Notes under the pieces: generated by a model | The model's database searches: none | Told to the model about the DNA's origin: nothing | The model's input: the letters and a program-made list of their open reading frames with translations, nothing else | Made by a program: the position numbers and the translations under genes | Shown here: in pieces, positions 16,581 to 25,709 of the stretch | Numbering within the stretch: position 1 is the first letter of the stretch | How the letters are laid out: each line of letters opens with the position of its first letter | Origin: Comamonas thiooxydans | GTDB taxonomy: Bacteria; Pseudomonadota; Gammaproteobacteria; Burkholderiales; Burkholderiaceae_C | NCBI RefSeq assembly: GCF_002157685.2 | Contig: NZ_AP026738.1 | Location: 744,001-808,000, forward strand | Length of the DNA: 64,000 nucleotides | Reading direction: 5' to 3'

Positions 16581-18284
16581 CTATTCGTAGTGTGCCGCAA
16601 TCGGCATCTGCCGGCCCGTGCCAAAGGCCCGTGGGCGTACTCTGAGCATGGGCGGAGCCTGGCGGCGCTTGTATTCGCTGCGGAACACCAGCTTCTGCAC
16701 GCGGGCGATGGTCTCGGGGCCACCGGCCTCGGTGCGCAGCTTGGCCACAAAGGCCGCGGCCTGCGCATATTCCTTGTTGGACAGATGCTGGCCCTCGATA
16801 TGCCATTTGAGAATCTCGTCGAGCACGGCATAGGGCGGCAGGTTGTCCTCGTCCTTCTGGCCGGGAGCCAGCTCGGCCGAGGGCGGCTTGTCGATGATGG
16901 CCTGCGGGATCAGCTCGCGGCCCGCATGGCGGTTGATATGGCGTGACAGCTCGAAGACCTCGGTCTTGTACAGATCGCCGAGCAGGCCCAGACCGCCGTT
17001 GGTGTCGCCATACAGGGTGCAGTAGCCCACCGAGACTTCGGACTTGTTGCCCGTGGTCAGCAGCAGATGACCGAAAGCATTGGAAAACTCCATCAGCGTG
17101 GTGCCGCGTGCGCGGGCCTGCAGGTTTTCCAGTGCCAGACCCTTGAGCGGTTCGCCAAAGCTGGCCTCGAACTGGCGTGCATAGGTGGTGACCAGCTCCT
17201 TGATGGGGTGCTCGTACAGCCTGATGCCCAGATTGCGGCACAGCTGCACCGAGTCGTCGACCGAGCCCGCCGAGGAGTAGCTGGATGGCATGGTGATGCC
17301 GACCACGTTGTCCGCCCCCAGGGCATCGACGGCCAGGGCCAGCGTCAAGGCCGAATCGATGCCGCCCGAGCTGCCGACCACCACCTGCCGGAAACCGCAG
17401 CGGCGTGCATAGTCGCGCAGGCCCAGCACGATCTGCTGGCGGTAGAACTCCATGGTGGCCAGGCCTTGCGCCGGCACGGCAGGCAAGGCCGTGCCGTCGC
17501 AGGCCTGAAACCGGCCCTGCGCATTCAGCTCCAGTGTGTAGATATCTTCTTCGAAGCGCTTGGCTTCAAACACCAGGCCCGCCTCGGGCTCCACGGCAAA
17601 CGAGGCGCCATCGAACACGATCTGGTCCTGGCCGCCGATCTGGTTGATGTAGAGGATGGCCAGCTTGTGGCGTGCCGCCGCCTGGGTGAAGACCTCGTGA
17701 CGCTGCTCGCGCTTGCCCAGGTGGCTGGGGCTGGCGTTGATGCTGATGACCAGGTCGGGGGCCGCATCGCCCATGCGTACAAAGGGGTTGGTGGCGTAGT
17801 CGGCGCCCTGGTCGTTCCAGCCGTCCTCGCAGACCAGAAAGCCCACCTGGCAGTTGCCCACGCGCAGCACCTTGGCCGTGTCGGCTCCGGGCTCGAAATG
17901 GCGGCGCTCGTCAAAGATGTTGTAGGTGGGCAGCAGTTGCTTGTCGTACTGCAGGCGGATCTGTCCGTTCTTCAGCACCAGCAGGCTGTTGTGCAGCGGT
18001 TTGCCGGGGCCGTCGTGGCGCGTGGGTGCGCCCACGACCCAGTGCAGATCGGGGAACTGGCGCGTGGCCTGCAGCAGCTCCTGCAGACCTGCATCCAGTC
18101 TTTGCAGAAAGCTGGGCTCGTCCAGCAGGTCGCCGGGGTAGTAGCCGCACAGCGACAGTTCGGAAAACACCACCAGGTCGGCCTGTTCGGCCGCCGCCCT
18201 GGTCGCGGCTTCTCTCATGCGGCGGATATTGCCGCTGATGTCGCCCACCATGTAGTTGAGCTGGGCGAGGGTGACTTTCAGCAT
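16581..18284 (-). CDS. nadE: Glutamine-dependent NAD(+) synthase
   Basis: The 567-residue enzyme amidates deamido-NAD to NAD. Residues 1-260 are a nitrilase-type glutaminase with its triad visible: Glu in VFSELSLCGYYP, Lys in QYDKQLLPTYN and Cys in GFLVCEDGWND. The rest is the ammonia-dependent synthetase with the ATP-pyrophosphatase loop VVVGSSGGIDSALTLAL. The length suits this two-domain bacterial type. A GGAGAAAACC ribosome site precedes the ATG and pncB ends 16 bp upstream, so the two are co-transcribed. Confidence 0.97.
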   Translation of the reverse strand: MLKVTLAQLNYMVGDISGNIRRMREAATRAAAEQADLVVFSELSLCGYYPGDLLDEPSFLQRLDAGLQELLQATRQFPDLHWVVGAPTRHDGPGKPLHNSLLVLKNGQIRLQYDKQLLPTYNIFDERRHFEPGADTAKVLRVGNCQVGFLVCEDGWNDQGADYATNPFVRMGDAAPDLVISINASPSHLGKREQRHEVFTQAAARHKLAILYINQIGGQDQIVFDGASFAVEPEAGLVFEAKRFEEDIYTLELNAQGRFQACDGTALPAVPAQGLATMEFYRQQIVLGLRDYARRCGFRQVVVGSSGGIDSALTLALAVDALGADNVVGITMPSSYSSAGSVDDSVQLCRNLGIRLYEHPIKELVTTYARQFEASFGEPLKGLALENLQARARGTTLMEFSNAFGHLLLTTGNKSEVSVGYCTLYGDTNGGLGLLGDLYKTEVFELSRHINRHAGRELIPQAIIDKPPSAELAPGQKDEDNLPPYAVLDEILKWHIEGQHLSNKEYAQAAAFVAKLRTEAGGPETIARVQKLVFRSEYKRRQAPPMLRVRPRAFGTGRQMPIAAHYE

Positions 18285-18300
18285 GGTTTTCTCCAGGGAA

Positions 18301-19506
18301 TCAGGCGGCCTTGGCAGCAGGCTCAGGGATATTGAAGACCTGACGCAGATAGGCCAGATAGGTCTCGTCGTTGCACAGTGTCTTGCCGGGCGAGTCCGAA
18401 ATCTTGGCTACGGGCTGGCCGTTGGCATGGGTCAGCTTCATCACGATATTGATCGTGGTCAGTCCCATGTCATTGGTCAGTCGCGTGCCTATGCCGAAGC
18501 CGCACTGAATACGATCGGCAAAGCGGTGGTAGAGCGCCAGGGCCGTGTCCAGATCCAGACCGTCCGAGAACACCAGACGCTTGCTCTGCGGGGCAATGCG
18601 CAGCTGGTCATAGTGGGCAATGGCCTTCTCGCCCCATTCAAACGGATCGCCGGAGTCATGACGCAGGCCGTCGAACAGCTTGGCGAAATACATGTCGAAG
18701 TCGGCCAGAAAGGCGTCCATGCCCACGGTATCGGTCAGGGCGATACCGAGATCGCCGCGGTATTCCTGCACCCAGTCCTCGAGGGCAGCTACCTGGAAGT
18801 CGCGCAGACGCACGCCCAGGGCCTGATAGGTCTGCAGATACTCATGGGCCATGGTGCCGATGGGCACCAGGTTCAGATCGCGCGCCAGCAGCACATTGGA
18901 TGTGCCCTTGAACCACTGCGCGGTCTCCTGGGCAAAAGCCTGCACCACCTCGCGTTGCCAGGCTCCCGAGAAGCGGCGGCGCACGCCGAAGTCAAACAGC
19001 TCGAAGGGGTTGTGCAGCTTGGCCTCGACAGCCAGGTGCCTGAGCTGGGCCAGCTTGACCTGCAGGCGCTTGCGGCCTTCGACCAGAGCGGCCTCGGCAT
19101 CGAAGCGGCGGAAGTACAGCTCGTTGACGATGGCCAGCACATAGATCTCGAAGCCCATCACATGGACTTGCGGGCCCTTGGCCACGATATGCAGCCGGTC
19201 GCCCTCGGCCCAGGCGCGAATGAAGGCACGCTGGAACTGGAAGATGCGCAGAAAGTCGATGAAGTCGCTCTTCATGAAGCGCAGACCGGCCAGATAGTCC
19301 AGCTCGCCCTGGTCAAAGCGCAGACTGCACAGGGCGTCCAGCTCGCGCTCCACCTCGGGCAGCAAGTCGGCCAGCGGGAAGGCCGTGGGCGTGCGGCAGA
19401 CAAATTCGTACTCGGCCTCGGTCTGGGGGTGGCGGTGCAGCATGGCCTGCCACATGGTGAACTTGTAGAGGTCGGTGTCCAGCAGGCTGGTGATGATGGG
19501 CTTCAT
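18301..19506 (-). CDS. pncB: Nicotinate phosphoribosyltransferase
   Basis: The 401-residue enzyme converts nicotinate, PRPP and ATP to nicotinate mononucleotide. It opens [20 protein letters not shown], the family N-terminus, and carries the [15 protein letters not shown] signature and a phosphate-binding region near [10 protein letters not shown]. The start at 19506 was preferred over an in-frame ATG at 19611 because that longer reading runs through the intergenic palindrome at 19530-19564. It sits between pncA and nadE and takes the nicotinate made by PncA. Confidence 0.96.
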   Translation of the reverse strand: MKPIITSLLDTDLYKFTMWQAMLHRHPQTEAEYEFVCRTPTAFPLADLLPEVERELDALCSLRFDQGELDYLAGLRFMKSDFIDFLRIFQFQRAFIRAWAEGDRLHIVAKGPQVHVMGFEIYVLAIVNELYFRRFDAEAALVEGRKRLQVKLAQLRHLAVEAKLHNPFELFDFGVRRRFSGAWQREVVQAFAQETAQWFKGTSNVLLARDLNLVPIGTMAHEYLQTYQALGVRLRDFQVAALEDWVQEYRGDLGIALTDTVGMDAFLADFDMYFAKLFDGLRHDSGDPFEWGEKAIAHYDQLRIAPQSKRLVFSDGLDLDTALALYHRFADRIQCGFGIGTRLTNDMGLTTINIVMKLTHANGQPVAKISDSPGKTLCNDETYLAYLRQVFNIPEPAAKAA

Positions 19507-19529
19507 GCCGTTCTTCTTTTCAAAAATAT

Positions 19530-19564
19530 GAGCTGCTAGCGCTTTATCCATAAGTGCTAGAGGC
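19530..19564. repeat. Short GAGCT/GCGCTT-type intergenic palindrome
   Basis: Arms AGCTGCTAGCGCTTTA and TAAGTGCTAGAGGCT pair imperfectly around TCCA, in the gap between pncA and pncB. It shares the AGC..CTAGCGCTT core with the copies at 15151 and 25710. Confidence 0.65.
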
Positions 19565-19573
19565 TGATTTGTC

Positions 19574-20422
19574 TCATAAGCCAAAGCTGGCGCTGGTTTC
19601 GCAGCGTACACCGGTTGCTCGCATGCGTTGCAGGAAGTCGCGGTGTGCGGCCTCGAATCCTGCGACCGGGCTCATGCAGTCCGTCAGCAGTACGATGCGT
19701 GAGTAGTCGCTGCTGCCCCAGTGCTCCACGATGTGCTCGGTGGTGGCGCGCACGCAATGGCTGCTGGCCTCGCCCGCAATCACCAGGGTGCTGCTCTGGC
19801 GCAACTGGGCCACCAGGGCGGTGTTGAGTCCAGTTTCGCCATCCTGCGGGTCGGGAACCTCGGCACGAATGGCGCTGTAATGCTCGGTCCAGGGGTTCAT
19901 GCCCTTGAAGACATGGCGGGTGGCACGGTGCTGCAGCTCCTGCCATTGGCGGCAGGCCGCGAGCACACTGGCATGGATGCCATGACCCCAGCTGCCGATC
20001 TCGCAGTGCAGCGGCCAGACCATGAGGGTGTAGCTGCCCTGGGCCTCCAGCTGATCCAGGTATTGCAGCGTGTGTTCACGTTCGGCAGCGTTGCGCGGTG
20101 CATAGTCGCCGGCACGGACCTGCGCTGCCGTGATCGGGGTGAATGGCAGGACGGCACGGCCATCGCGCTGCTGCCAGAAAGCGGGATGGGCAATGTCGTA
20201 AGCCTGGTGCGAGTCCAGAGTGATGGTGATCTGGTCCAGCTTGTCTCCCTGGGCTGCCATCCAGCTGCTCAGGCGCTGCATATCGGCATGAGCACCCGTC
20301 ACCGGAAGGCTGGGTGCCATCAGCTGATGAGTGTCAGGTGAGCGGGGGCACCAGTCGGCAGGCAGATCGCAGAAGTCGTTTTGCGGGTCAATGATGAGCA
20401 GCTGGGTTTGTGGATGACTCAT
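19574..20422 (-). CDS. pncA: Nicotinamidase-like cysteine hydrolase (isochorismatase fold)
   Basis: The 282-residue protein has IIDPQNDFC with the catalytic Asp, [14 protein letters not shown] with the DxH...H metal site, [10 protein letters not shown] with the catalytic Lys and [16 protein letters not shown] with the nucleophilic Cys, all in nicotinamidase order. It hydrolyses nicotinamide to nicotinate for PncB. It is longer than E. coli PncA (213) because of insertions between the metal site and the Lys. The start at 20422 (MSHPQTQ) leaves a proper promoter region; the frame also opens at 20485 but that overlaps the promoter. First gene of the NAD salvage operon; divergent from nrtR. Confidence 0.88.
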   Translation of the reverse strand: MSHPQTQLLIIDPQNDFCDLPADWCPRSPDTHQLMAPSLPVTGAHADMQRLSSWMAAQGDKLDQITITLDSHQAYDIAHPAFWQQRDGRAVLPFTPITAAQVRAGDYAPRNAAEREHTLQYLDQLEAQGSYTLMVWPLHCEIGSWGHGIHASVLAACRQWQELQHRATRHVFKGMNPWTEHYSAIRAEVPDPQDGETGLNTALVAQLRQSSTLVIAGEASSHCVRATTEHIVEHWGSSDYSRIVLLTDCMSPVAGFEAAHRDFLQRMRATGVRCETSASFGL

Positions 20423-20456
20423 GGTGTTCAGCTTTCCTGCGAGATGCGATGTCTGC

Positions 20457-20491
20457 AGTCTAAAACACTTAAAATATTTTTGCAACTAAGT
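20457..20491 (-). promoter_or_regulatory. pncA operon promoter with candidate NrtR operator
   Basis: On the minus strand TTGCAA (20485-20480), 17 bp, TAGACT (20462-20457) make a good sigma-70 promoter for pncA-pncB-nadE. Across its -35 and spacer lies an inverted repeat ACTTA-15 bp-TAAGT (20467-20491). Its position between nrtR and its expected targets makes it the best NrtR operator candidate; the site has not been matched to an experimentally known one. Confidence 0.5.
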
Positions 20492-20544
20492 ATCTTTTGC
20501 TTCGTGTGAAATAATTAGGAAAGAAAAACGAAGTTGGTAAAAAA

Positions 20545-21228
20545 ATGAATCAAAGTGATGAGCGCAGGGAAGCGGTGCAGGTGAGCGTGGATGTGGTGCT
20601 GCTGACCCTGGTGGAGCAGCAGCTGCATGCCGTGCTGCTGCGTCGTCAGGCTGCGCCTTTTGCCGGGGTGTGGGCCTTGCCCGGCGGCTTTATTCATACC
20701 GATGAGGATGCGGACGCCAAGGCCAGTGCGGCGCGCGTGCTCAGAACCAAGGTGGGCATAGAAGGTGCGTATCTTGAGCAGCTGGCCACCTTCAGCGGCC
20801 CGGCGCGCGATCCGCGCGGCTGGTCGGTGGCAATCGCCTATTGCGCTTTGCTGCCCGTGCAGAACCTGCCCCCCGATCGCGCCGATATCAGCGTGGTGCC
20901 GCTCTCGGCCCTGCCGCAACTGCCGTTCGATCACCGTGCCATCCTGGATGCAGCCCTGGAGCGCGTGCGCAGCAAAAGCCTGTATTCCTCTTTGCCCGTG
21001 CATCTGTGCGGCGAAACCTTCACGCTGCCGCAGCTGCAGCAGGTCTATGAAAACATTCTGGGCGAGCCGCTGAACAAGGTCAGCTTCAGGCGCAAGATGG
21101 ACGAGATGGACTGGCTGGAAGCCGTGCCAGGAGCCATGCTGGGTGGCGGGGCGCATCGGCCCGCCCAGCTTTACCGGGCCAAGCCCGACTTCAGTCAGAC
21201 GCTGGCGCTGACTGCCCGTGGGCTTTGA
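20545..21228 (+). CDS. nrtR: NrtR-type transcriptional repressor of NAD metabolism (Nudix plus winged helix)
   Basis: The 227-residue protein starts with a Nudix-like domain (VLLTLVEQQLHAVLLRRQ, GVWALPGGFIHTDEDAD) whose catalytic box is degenerate: the REUxEE stretch reads ARVLRTKVG. Residues about 150-225 form a winged helix (FTLPQLQQVYENILGEPLNKVSFRRKM), the NrtR arrangement. NrtR proteins sense ADP-ribose or NAD-related ligands and repress NAD synthesis genes. It is transcribed away from pncA-pncB-nadE-nadM, its likely targets. The stop codon overlaps a copy of the MITE end described at 21227. Confidence 0.9.
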   Translation: MNQSDERREAVQVSVDVVLLTLVEQQLHAVLLRRQAAPFAGVWALPGGFIHTDEDADAKASAARVLRTKVGIEGAYLEQLATFSGPARDPRGWSVAIAYCALLPVQNLPPDRADISVVPLSALPQLPFDHRAILDAALERVRSKSLYSSLPVHLCGETFTLPQLQQVYENILGEPLNKVSFRRKMDEMDWLEAVPGAMLGGGAHRPAQLYRAKPDFSQTLALTARGL

Positions 21229-21245
21229 GATCGTAAGCACGTTCT
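21227..21245. repeat. Solo copy of one end of the 300 bp MITE-like element
   Basis: This 19 bp stretch matches the right end of the element at 2201-2219 at 18 of 19 positions, in the same orientation. It begins within the nrtR TGA stop. No partner end or element body is found to either side, so it looks like a remnant or a solo end. Confidence 0.6.
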
Positions 21246-21261
21246 CGGGTCGGCCTGCATG

Positions 21262-21287
21262 AAAAATGCCTGCACAAGGCAGGCATT
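21262..21287 (-). terminator. Rho-independent terminator of the DUF1328 gene
   Basis: Stem AATGCCTGC/GCAGGCATT with a five-base loop; on the minus strand it is followed by TTTTTC. It lies 32 bp after the stop of the small membrane protein and may also end nrtR transcription. Confidence 0.85.
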
Positions 21288-21318
21288 CGGGTTGGTGTTT
21301 CGGGTCGGGCCGCGTCGA

Positions 21319-21492
21319 CTAGCTGACTGCGCCAATGCCCAGCAGGGCCAGAACCACGAAGATCACGGCAACGGCAATGAAAATAAAAAACAGGATCTTG
21401 GCGATGCCGGCTGCGCCTGCTGCTACGCCGGTAAAGCCGAAAACACCGGCCACCAGGGAGATGATGGCAAAAATAATGGCCCACTTGAGCAT
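21319..21492 (-). CDS. DUF1328 (YtjA-type) small membrane protein
   Basis: The 57-residue product is almost wholly hydrophobic: [20 protein letters not shown], a [11 protein letters not shown] turn, then a second segment [18 protein letters not shown]. This two-helix pattern is the DUF1328/YtjA family, found widely in Proteobacteria and often linked to stress, with no defined role. A strong AAGGAG ribosome site lies before the ATG and a terminator after the stop, so it is a real monocistronic gene. Confidence 0.92.
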   Translation of the reverse strand: MLKWAIIFAIISLVAGVFGFTGVAAGAAGIAKILFFIFIAVAVIFVVLALLGIGAVS

Positions 21493-21592
21493 CGGAACTC
21501 CTTTGTCTGAAGCGATGCCTCGAGACTAAGTCGCCAGGTGCGGACTCATGGTGCTCATTTGGGGAAAATCCTTGTCGGCTTGATCCGACAAC

Positions 21593-21627
21593 AAAAAAGC
21601 CACCGCGATGGTTCGCGATGGCTTCTT
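21593..21627 (-). terminator. Rho-independent terminator of metK
   Basis: Stem GCCACCGCG/CGCGATGGC (21599-21607 with 21614-21622, one G-U pair in RNA) with A-rich and T-rich sides; on the minus strand it is followed by a run of T. A second small hairpin, TTGTCGG/CCGACAA, lies at 21572-21591. Confidence 0.85.
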
Positions 21628-21681
21628 GATGAGGCTTGAGGGCTCAAGCCCTTGGATCCTCAGGCTCGGCGGGTGTCCGAA

Positions 21682-22869
21682 TTACTTCAGACCTGCGGCG
21701 GCGCGCAGCAGGGCTGCCTTGTCGGTGCGTTCCCAGGTGAACTCGGGCTCTTCGCGGCCGAAGTGACCGTAAGCTGCAGTCTTGCTGTAGATGGGGCGCA
21801 GCAGATCCAGCATCTGGATGATGCCCTTGGGACGCAGGTCGAAATGCGCCGCCACCAGCTTGGCGATTTCCGCATCGGGAATCACGCCCGTGCCTTCGGT
21901 GTACACGGTGATGTTCATGGGGCGGGCCACGCCGATGGCGTAAGCGACCTGCACTTGGCACTGGCGCGCCAGACCGGCGGCCACCACGTTCTTGGCCACA
22001 TAGCGGGCGGCGTAGGCCGCCGAGCGGTCCACCTTGGTTGGATCTTTGCCGGAGAAGGCGCCGCCGCCATGGGGGCAGGCACCGCCGTAGGTGTCCACGA
22101 TGATCTTGCGGCCGGTCAGGCCGCAGTCACCCTGAGGGCCGCCCACGACGAAGCGGCCGGTAGGGTTGATCAGGTATTTGGTGTCCAGCAGCCACTCGGA
22201 GGGCAGCACGGGCTTGATGATCTCTTCGATGATGGCTTCGGTGAACGATGCCTTCATCTTGGTCGCCGTTTCCGACTGATCGGGGCTGTGCTGGGTGGAC
22301 AGCACCACGGTGTCGATGCTGTGGGGCTTGCCGTCCACATAGCGCAGGGTCACCTGGCTCTTGGCGTCGGGGCGCAGGAAAGGCAGACGGCCATCCTTGC
22401 GCAACTGGGCTTGGCGCTCCATCAGACGGTGTGCGTAATAGATGGGGGCGGGCATCAGCTCGGGCGTTTCGTCACAGGCGTAGCCGAACATCAGGCCCTG
22501 GTCGCCAGCGCCGGTATTCAGCTCGTCATCGCTGGCCTTGTCCACGCCCTGGGCGATGTCCTGGCTTTGCTTGTCATAGGCGACGAGCACCGAGCAACCC
22601 TTGTAGTCGATGCCGTATTCGGTGTTGTCGTAGCCGATGCGCTTGATGGTGTCGCGTGCGACCTGGATGTAGTCCACATTCGCACCGGTGGTGATTTCAC
22701 CGGCCAATACCACCAGACCGGTGTTGGTCAGTGTCTCGGCAGCCACGCGGCTGTGCGGGTCTTGGGTGAAAATAGCGTCCAGAATCGCGTCAGAGATCTG
22801 GTCGGCAACCTTGTCGGGGTGGCCTTCAGAAACCGATTCCGAGGTAAACAGAAAATCGCTGTTCGCCAT
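21682..22869 (-). CDS. metK: S-adenosylmethionine synthetase
   Basis: The 395-residue enzyme makes S-adenosylmethionine from methionine and ATP. It begins [21 protein letters not shown] with the ATP-site GHPDK, then [12 protein letters not shown] and [19 protein letters not shown] with the phosphate-binding residues. Start 22869 is fixed by AAGGAG at the right distance; the in-frame opening from 22962 is leader. It stands alone between a terminator and a divergent acyltransferase gene. Its leader carries a hairpin directly before the ribosome site, noted separately. Confidence 0.98.
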   Translation of the reverse strand: MANSDFLFTSESVSEGHPDKVADQISDAILDAIFTQDPHSRVAAETLTNTGLVVLAGEITTGANVDYIQVARDTIKRIGYDNTEYGIDYKGCSVLVAYDKQSQDIAQGVDKASDDELNTGAGDQGLMFGYACDETPELMPAPIYYAHRLMERQAQLRKDGRLPFLRPDAKSQVTLRYVDGKPHSIDTVVLSTQHSPDQSETATKMKASFTEAIIEEIIKPVLPSEWLLDTKYLINPTGRFVVGGPQGDCGLTGRKIIVDTYGGACPHGGGAFSGKDPTKVDRSAAYAARYVAKNVVAAGLARQCQVQVAYAIGVARPMNITVYTEGTGVIPDAEIAKLVAAHFDLRPKGIIQMLDLLRPIYSKTAAYGHFGREEPEFTWERTDKAALLRAAAGLK

Positions 22870-22885
22870 TGATATAACTCCTTGT

Positions 22886-22912
22886 AGCTTGGGCAATTGC
22901 GTTGCCCGAGCT
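22886..22912 (-). promoter_or_regulatory. Hairpin in the metK leader next to the ribosome site
   Basis: An 11 bp stem with one mismatch, AGCTTGGGCAA/TTGCCCGAGCT around a five-base loop. In the transcript its 3' side ends three bases before AAGGAG. It does not match any S-adenosylmethionine riboswitch class I can recognise. Confidence 0.5.
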
Positions 22913-22995
22913 TCGAAGTCTGGCGAACGCTTTAGCAGTTTTGTTTTTACGTCGCCCTGCAAGTTGCTCTTTAACTCAGCGACCCCGCTATTCTA

Positions 22996-23847
22996 ATGCC
23001 TTCCCTGTTTCGACTGTTTGCTGCACTGCCTTTATGGCTATTGCATGGCCTTGGTGCTGCCATGGGGTGGGTGACCTGGGCGCTATCTCCCACCTATCGG
23101 CGCCGATTTGCAGCCAATGCGGCGCAGGCTGGCTATGCATTTGCCCAGGTCAAGGCTGCCGTGGGGCAGGCGGGTCGCATGGTGTTCGAGATGCCGCGCA
23201 TCTGGCTGGGCCATTTGCCGGATTGCGATATTGTTAATGGAGCCGTGGCCGAGCAGGCCTATGCGCGTGGCAAGGGCATTGTGTTTCTCACGCCGCATCT
23301 GGGCTGCTTCGAGATGTCCGTGCAGGCCGCAGCGCGGCGCTGGTCGGACCTGCATGGCGCAATCACCGTGCTCTACCGCCCTGCACGCCAGGGCTGGCTG
23401 GCCGAAATTCTGGAAACCGCGCGCAATCGTCCTGGCGTTCAGGCCGTTCCCACCACCCTGGCGGGTGTGCGTCAGATGATCAAGGCGCTGCGCAAGGGTG
23501 CGGCCGTGGGGCTGTTGCCCGATCAGGTGCCGCCCAACGGTCTTGGCATCTGGTCGCCTTTTTTCGGCCGCGATGCGTATACGATGACATTGGCAGCACG
23601 CCTGGTGCTGCAAACCGGGGCCACGGTCATCGTGGCGCGGTGCGAGCGCAAGTCCTGGGGGCGGGGCTACACGCTGTATCTAGAGGAATTGCCTGTGCCC
23701 GAATCTCAAACGCTGGAAGCCACCGTGGCGCTGATCAATCGCGCCATGGAAACCACCATTCGCCAGTCTCCGCAGCAATATCTGTGGGGCTATGGCCGCT
23801 ACAAGCAGCCGCGTGAAGACAAGCAACCCTCGGGGGAGAAGGCATGA
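22996..23847 (+). CDS. LpxL/HtrB-type lipid A acyltransferase, first of a pair
   Basis: The 283-residue protein has an N-terminal hydrophobic anchor (FRLFAALPLWLLHGLGAAMGWV) and the acyltransferase box IVFLTPHLGCFEMS, with the catalytic His and an acidic residue four on, followed by VLYRPARQGWL and GLLPDQVPPNGLGIWSPFFGR. These are the marks of the LpxL/LpxM family, which adds secondary acyl chains to lipid A at the inner membrane. It overlaps the next gene by four bases (ATGA), and the two are translated together. It is divergent from metK, 126 bp apart. Which acyl position it serves cannot be told. Confidence 0.9.
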   Translation: MPSLFRLFAALPLWLLHGLGAAMGWVTWALSPTYRRRFAANAAQAGYAFAQVKAAVGQAGRMVFEMPRIWLGHLPDCDIVNGAVAEQAYARGKGIVFLTPHLGCFEMSVQAAARRWSDLHGAITVLYRPARQGWLAEILETARNRPGVQAVPTTLAGVRQMIKALRKGAAVGLLPDQVPPNGLGIWSPFFGRDAYTMTLAARLVLQTGATVIVARCERKSWGRGYTLYLEELPVPESQTLEATVALINRAMETTIRQSPQQYLWGYGRYKQPREDKQPSGEKA

Positions 23848-24725
23848 GCGCCAGCAAGATCGCCATTGCCGGCATGCATGTGCTGGCCAAGCTGCCGCTG
23901 CCCCTGCTGCGCGGGCTGGGCAAATTCGTGGGGCGTGTGCTGTTTGTGGTGGCGGGCCAGCGCCGGCGCATTGCGCTGCGCAACTTCGAGCTGTGCTTTC
24001 CCGATGTGCCTGAGGCACAGCGCAAAGCCTGGGCGAAAGAGTCCTTTGAGGTCTTTTGCCAGACTTTTCTCGACAGAAGCTGGCTGTGGTTCGGCTCCGA
24101 GGAGCTGGTGCGCAGCCGTGTCAAGCTGATCGGGGCCACGCATGAGCTGGAGGGCGATACACCCACCATCGTCTTCGCGCCGCATTTCTACAGCATGGAT
24201 GCCGGTGGCCTGGCCCTGCCGCTCAATACCGAGCGCGAGTTCACCTCCATCTTTGCCACCAATCCCGACCCGGACCTGGATGCCTGGTTCATGAATGGCC
24301 GTCAGCGCTTCGGCAATGTGAAGATGCTCAACCGCGCAGATGGCGTCAAACCCATCATCCAGTGCCTGCGCAAGGGCGGGCTGCTGTATCTGCTGCCCGA
24401 TATGGACTATGGCAAGAACGATTCGGTGTTCGTGCCCTTTTTTGCGGTGGAAAACACGGCCACGATTCCCTCGCTTTCGCGCTTTGCGCGCCTGGGCAAG
24501 GCCAAGGTAGTGGCGCTCTACAACCGAATGACGCCTGAAGGCTATGTGGCCGAGCTGACGCCGGCCTGGGAGAACTTCCCGACGGACGACCATGTGGCCG
24601 ACACCGCCCGCATGAACCGAGAGCTGCAGGCCGCCATCATGACCATGGTGCCGCAGTATTACTGGGTGCACAAACGCTTCAAGACGCGCCCCGATGGCGA
24701 GCCATCGCTGTACTCCGGGAAATAG
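23844..24725 (+). CDS. LpxL/HtrB-type lipid A acyltransferase, second of a pair
   Basis: The 293-residue paralogue has the HX4D box in IVFAPHFYSMDAGG, the substrate segment GLLYLLPDMDYGKNDSVFVPFF and RFARLGKAKVVALYNRMTPEGY. The N-terminus is a short membrane-associated segment (ASKIAIAGMHVLAKLPLPLL). Together with the upstream gene it probably supplies two secondary acyl chains, as LpxL and LpxM do in enterics. Translation is coupled through the ATGA overlap. Confidence 0.9.
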   Translation: MSASKIAIAGMHVLAKLPLPLLRGLGKFVGRVLFVVAGQRRRIALRNFELCFPDVPEAQRKAWAKESFEVFCQTFLDRSWLWFGSEELVRSRVKLIGATHELEGDTPTIVFAPHFYSMDAGGLALPLNTEREFTSIFATNPDPDLDAWFMNGRQRFGNVKMLNRADGVKPIIQCLRKGGLLYLLPDMDYGKNDSVFVPFFAVENTATIPSLSRFARLGKAKVVALYNRMTPEGYVAELTPAWENFPTDDHVADTARMNRELQAAIMTMVPQYYWVHKRFKTRPDGEPSLYSGK

Positions 24726-24775
24726 GCGTCAAATCGTTATCCAGGCTTGATGGCAGGGCGCCAGAGGCTTCCTGT

Positions 24776-25693
24776 TCAGGAGCGAACTGGCGCTAGAAGA
24801 AACTTCGCCAGGGCGCGCTGCACGGCCTCCGGCCTTTCGTGGACCACCCAGTGGCTGCAGCCTTGGAGATGCTCTATCTCCAGCTGCGGCACCCATTGCT
24901 CCAGCCCGTGCAGCAAGGCGGGCTGCAGTGCCAGGTCGCTATCGCCCCAGAGAATGCGCACTGGCACAGGAATGTGCAGCATTTCATCGGGCAGGCTGAG
25001 CTCGCGAATGTCCTGCAGTTCATCGGCGCTGCCGCCGGGTCGGGGCGGCACCAGCGGGCTGGCCGCGTAGAACATGCAGGCGCCGTGCACGCCCAGATCC
25101 CAATGCTCGCGGTATTGCTGCTGACGCTCGGGCGTCAGCCATGCGGGCATGCTGCCGTCGGGGTTCTGAAAGAATCCGAGCATGCGCTGCCAGCCGTTTT
25201 CGGCCAGCAGCTCGGGGGCATCGGGCCGGCGCAGAAAATGCATGTACTGGCTGGCGGACTGCTGCACGGGATTGGACTGCAGCTCCCGCAAGAAGCTGCC
25301 AGGATGCGGGGAGTTGAGTATCAGCAGCCGCTCAAGCTGCTGGGGATAGCGGTTGGCCAGGCCCCAGGCCACGGCACCGCCCCAGTCATGGGCAATCACG
25401 CAGGCGGCGCGCTTGGCAGGGCTTTCCAGCGCAATCAGTGCGGCAAGATCCTCTACCAGGTATTTGGCGCGGTAGTCACTGATGGCCGTGGGTTGGCTGG
25501 ATCGGCCATAGCCGCGCAGATTGGGCGCCACGCAGCGGTAGCGGCTGCCGAATTGCTCAAGCAGCCCATCCCAGATGAAAGCGCCTTCGGGGAAACCGTG
25601 CAGAAACAGCAACAGGGGCTGACCCGGCTCGCCGCTGGTGCGGCATTCCAGTTCAACCCCTGTGGACAGGGTATGCATGCAAGTCGTGACCAT
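24776..25693 (-). CDS. Alpha/beta hydrolase, epoxide hydrolase / haloalkane dehalogenase-like
   Basis: The 305-residue protein has LLLFLHGFPEGAFIWDGLL (oxyanion HGFP), APNLRGYGRSSQP, and VIAHDWGGAVAWGLA, where the nucleophile is Asp rather than Ser. That places it with epoxide hydrolases and dehalogenases. The catalytic His is in CSHWVVHERPE. Substrate is unknown. Start 25693 is supported by AAGGAGAGC; the frame stays open far upstream into engB but that is chance. engB lies upstream on the same strand, with a palindrome in the 44 bp between. Confidence 0.88.
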   Translation of the reverse strand: MVTTCMHTLSTGVELECRTSGEPGQPLLLFLHGFPEGAFIWDGLLEQFGSRYRCVAPNLRGYGRSSQPTAISDYRAKYLVEDLAALIALESPAKRAACVIAHDWGGAVAWGLANRYPQQLERLLILNSPHPGSFLRELQSNPVQQSASQYMHFLRRPDAPELLAENGWQRMLGFFQNPDGSMPAWLTPERQQQYREHWDLGVHGACMFYAASPLVPPRPGGSADELQDIRELSLPDEMLHIPVPVRILWGDSDLALQPALLHGLEQWVPQLEIEHLQGCSHWVVHERPEAVQRALAKFLLAPVRS

Positions 25694-25709
25694 GAAGCTC
25701 TCCTTTTTG

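Noticed and set aside
19507..19611. Longer N-terminus for pncB
   Set aside because: It would translate the intergenic palindrome at 19530-19564; family proteins begin at [12 protein letters not shown].
22870..22995. SAM riboswitch upstream of metK
   Set aside because: Only one hairpin is present; the multi-stem layouts and conserved cores of SAM riboswitch classes are absent.
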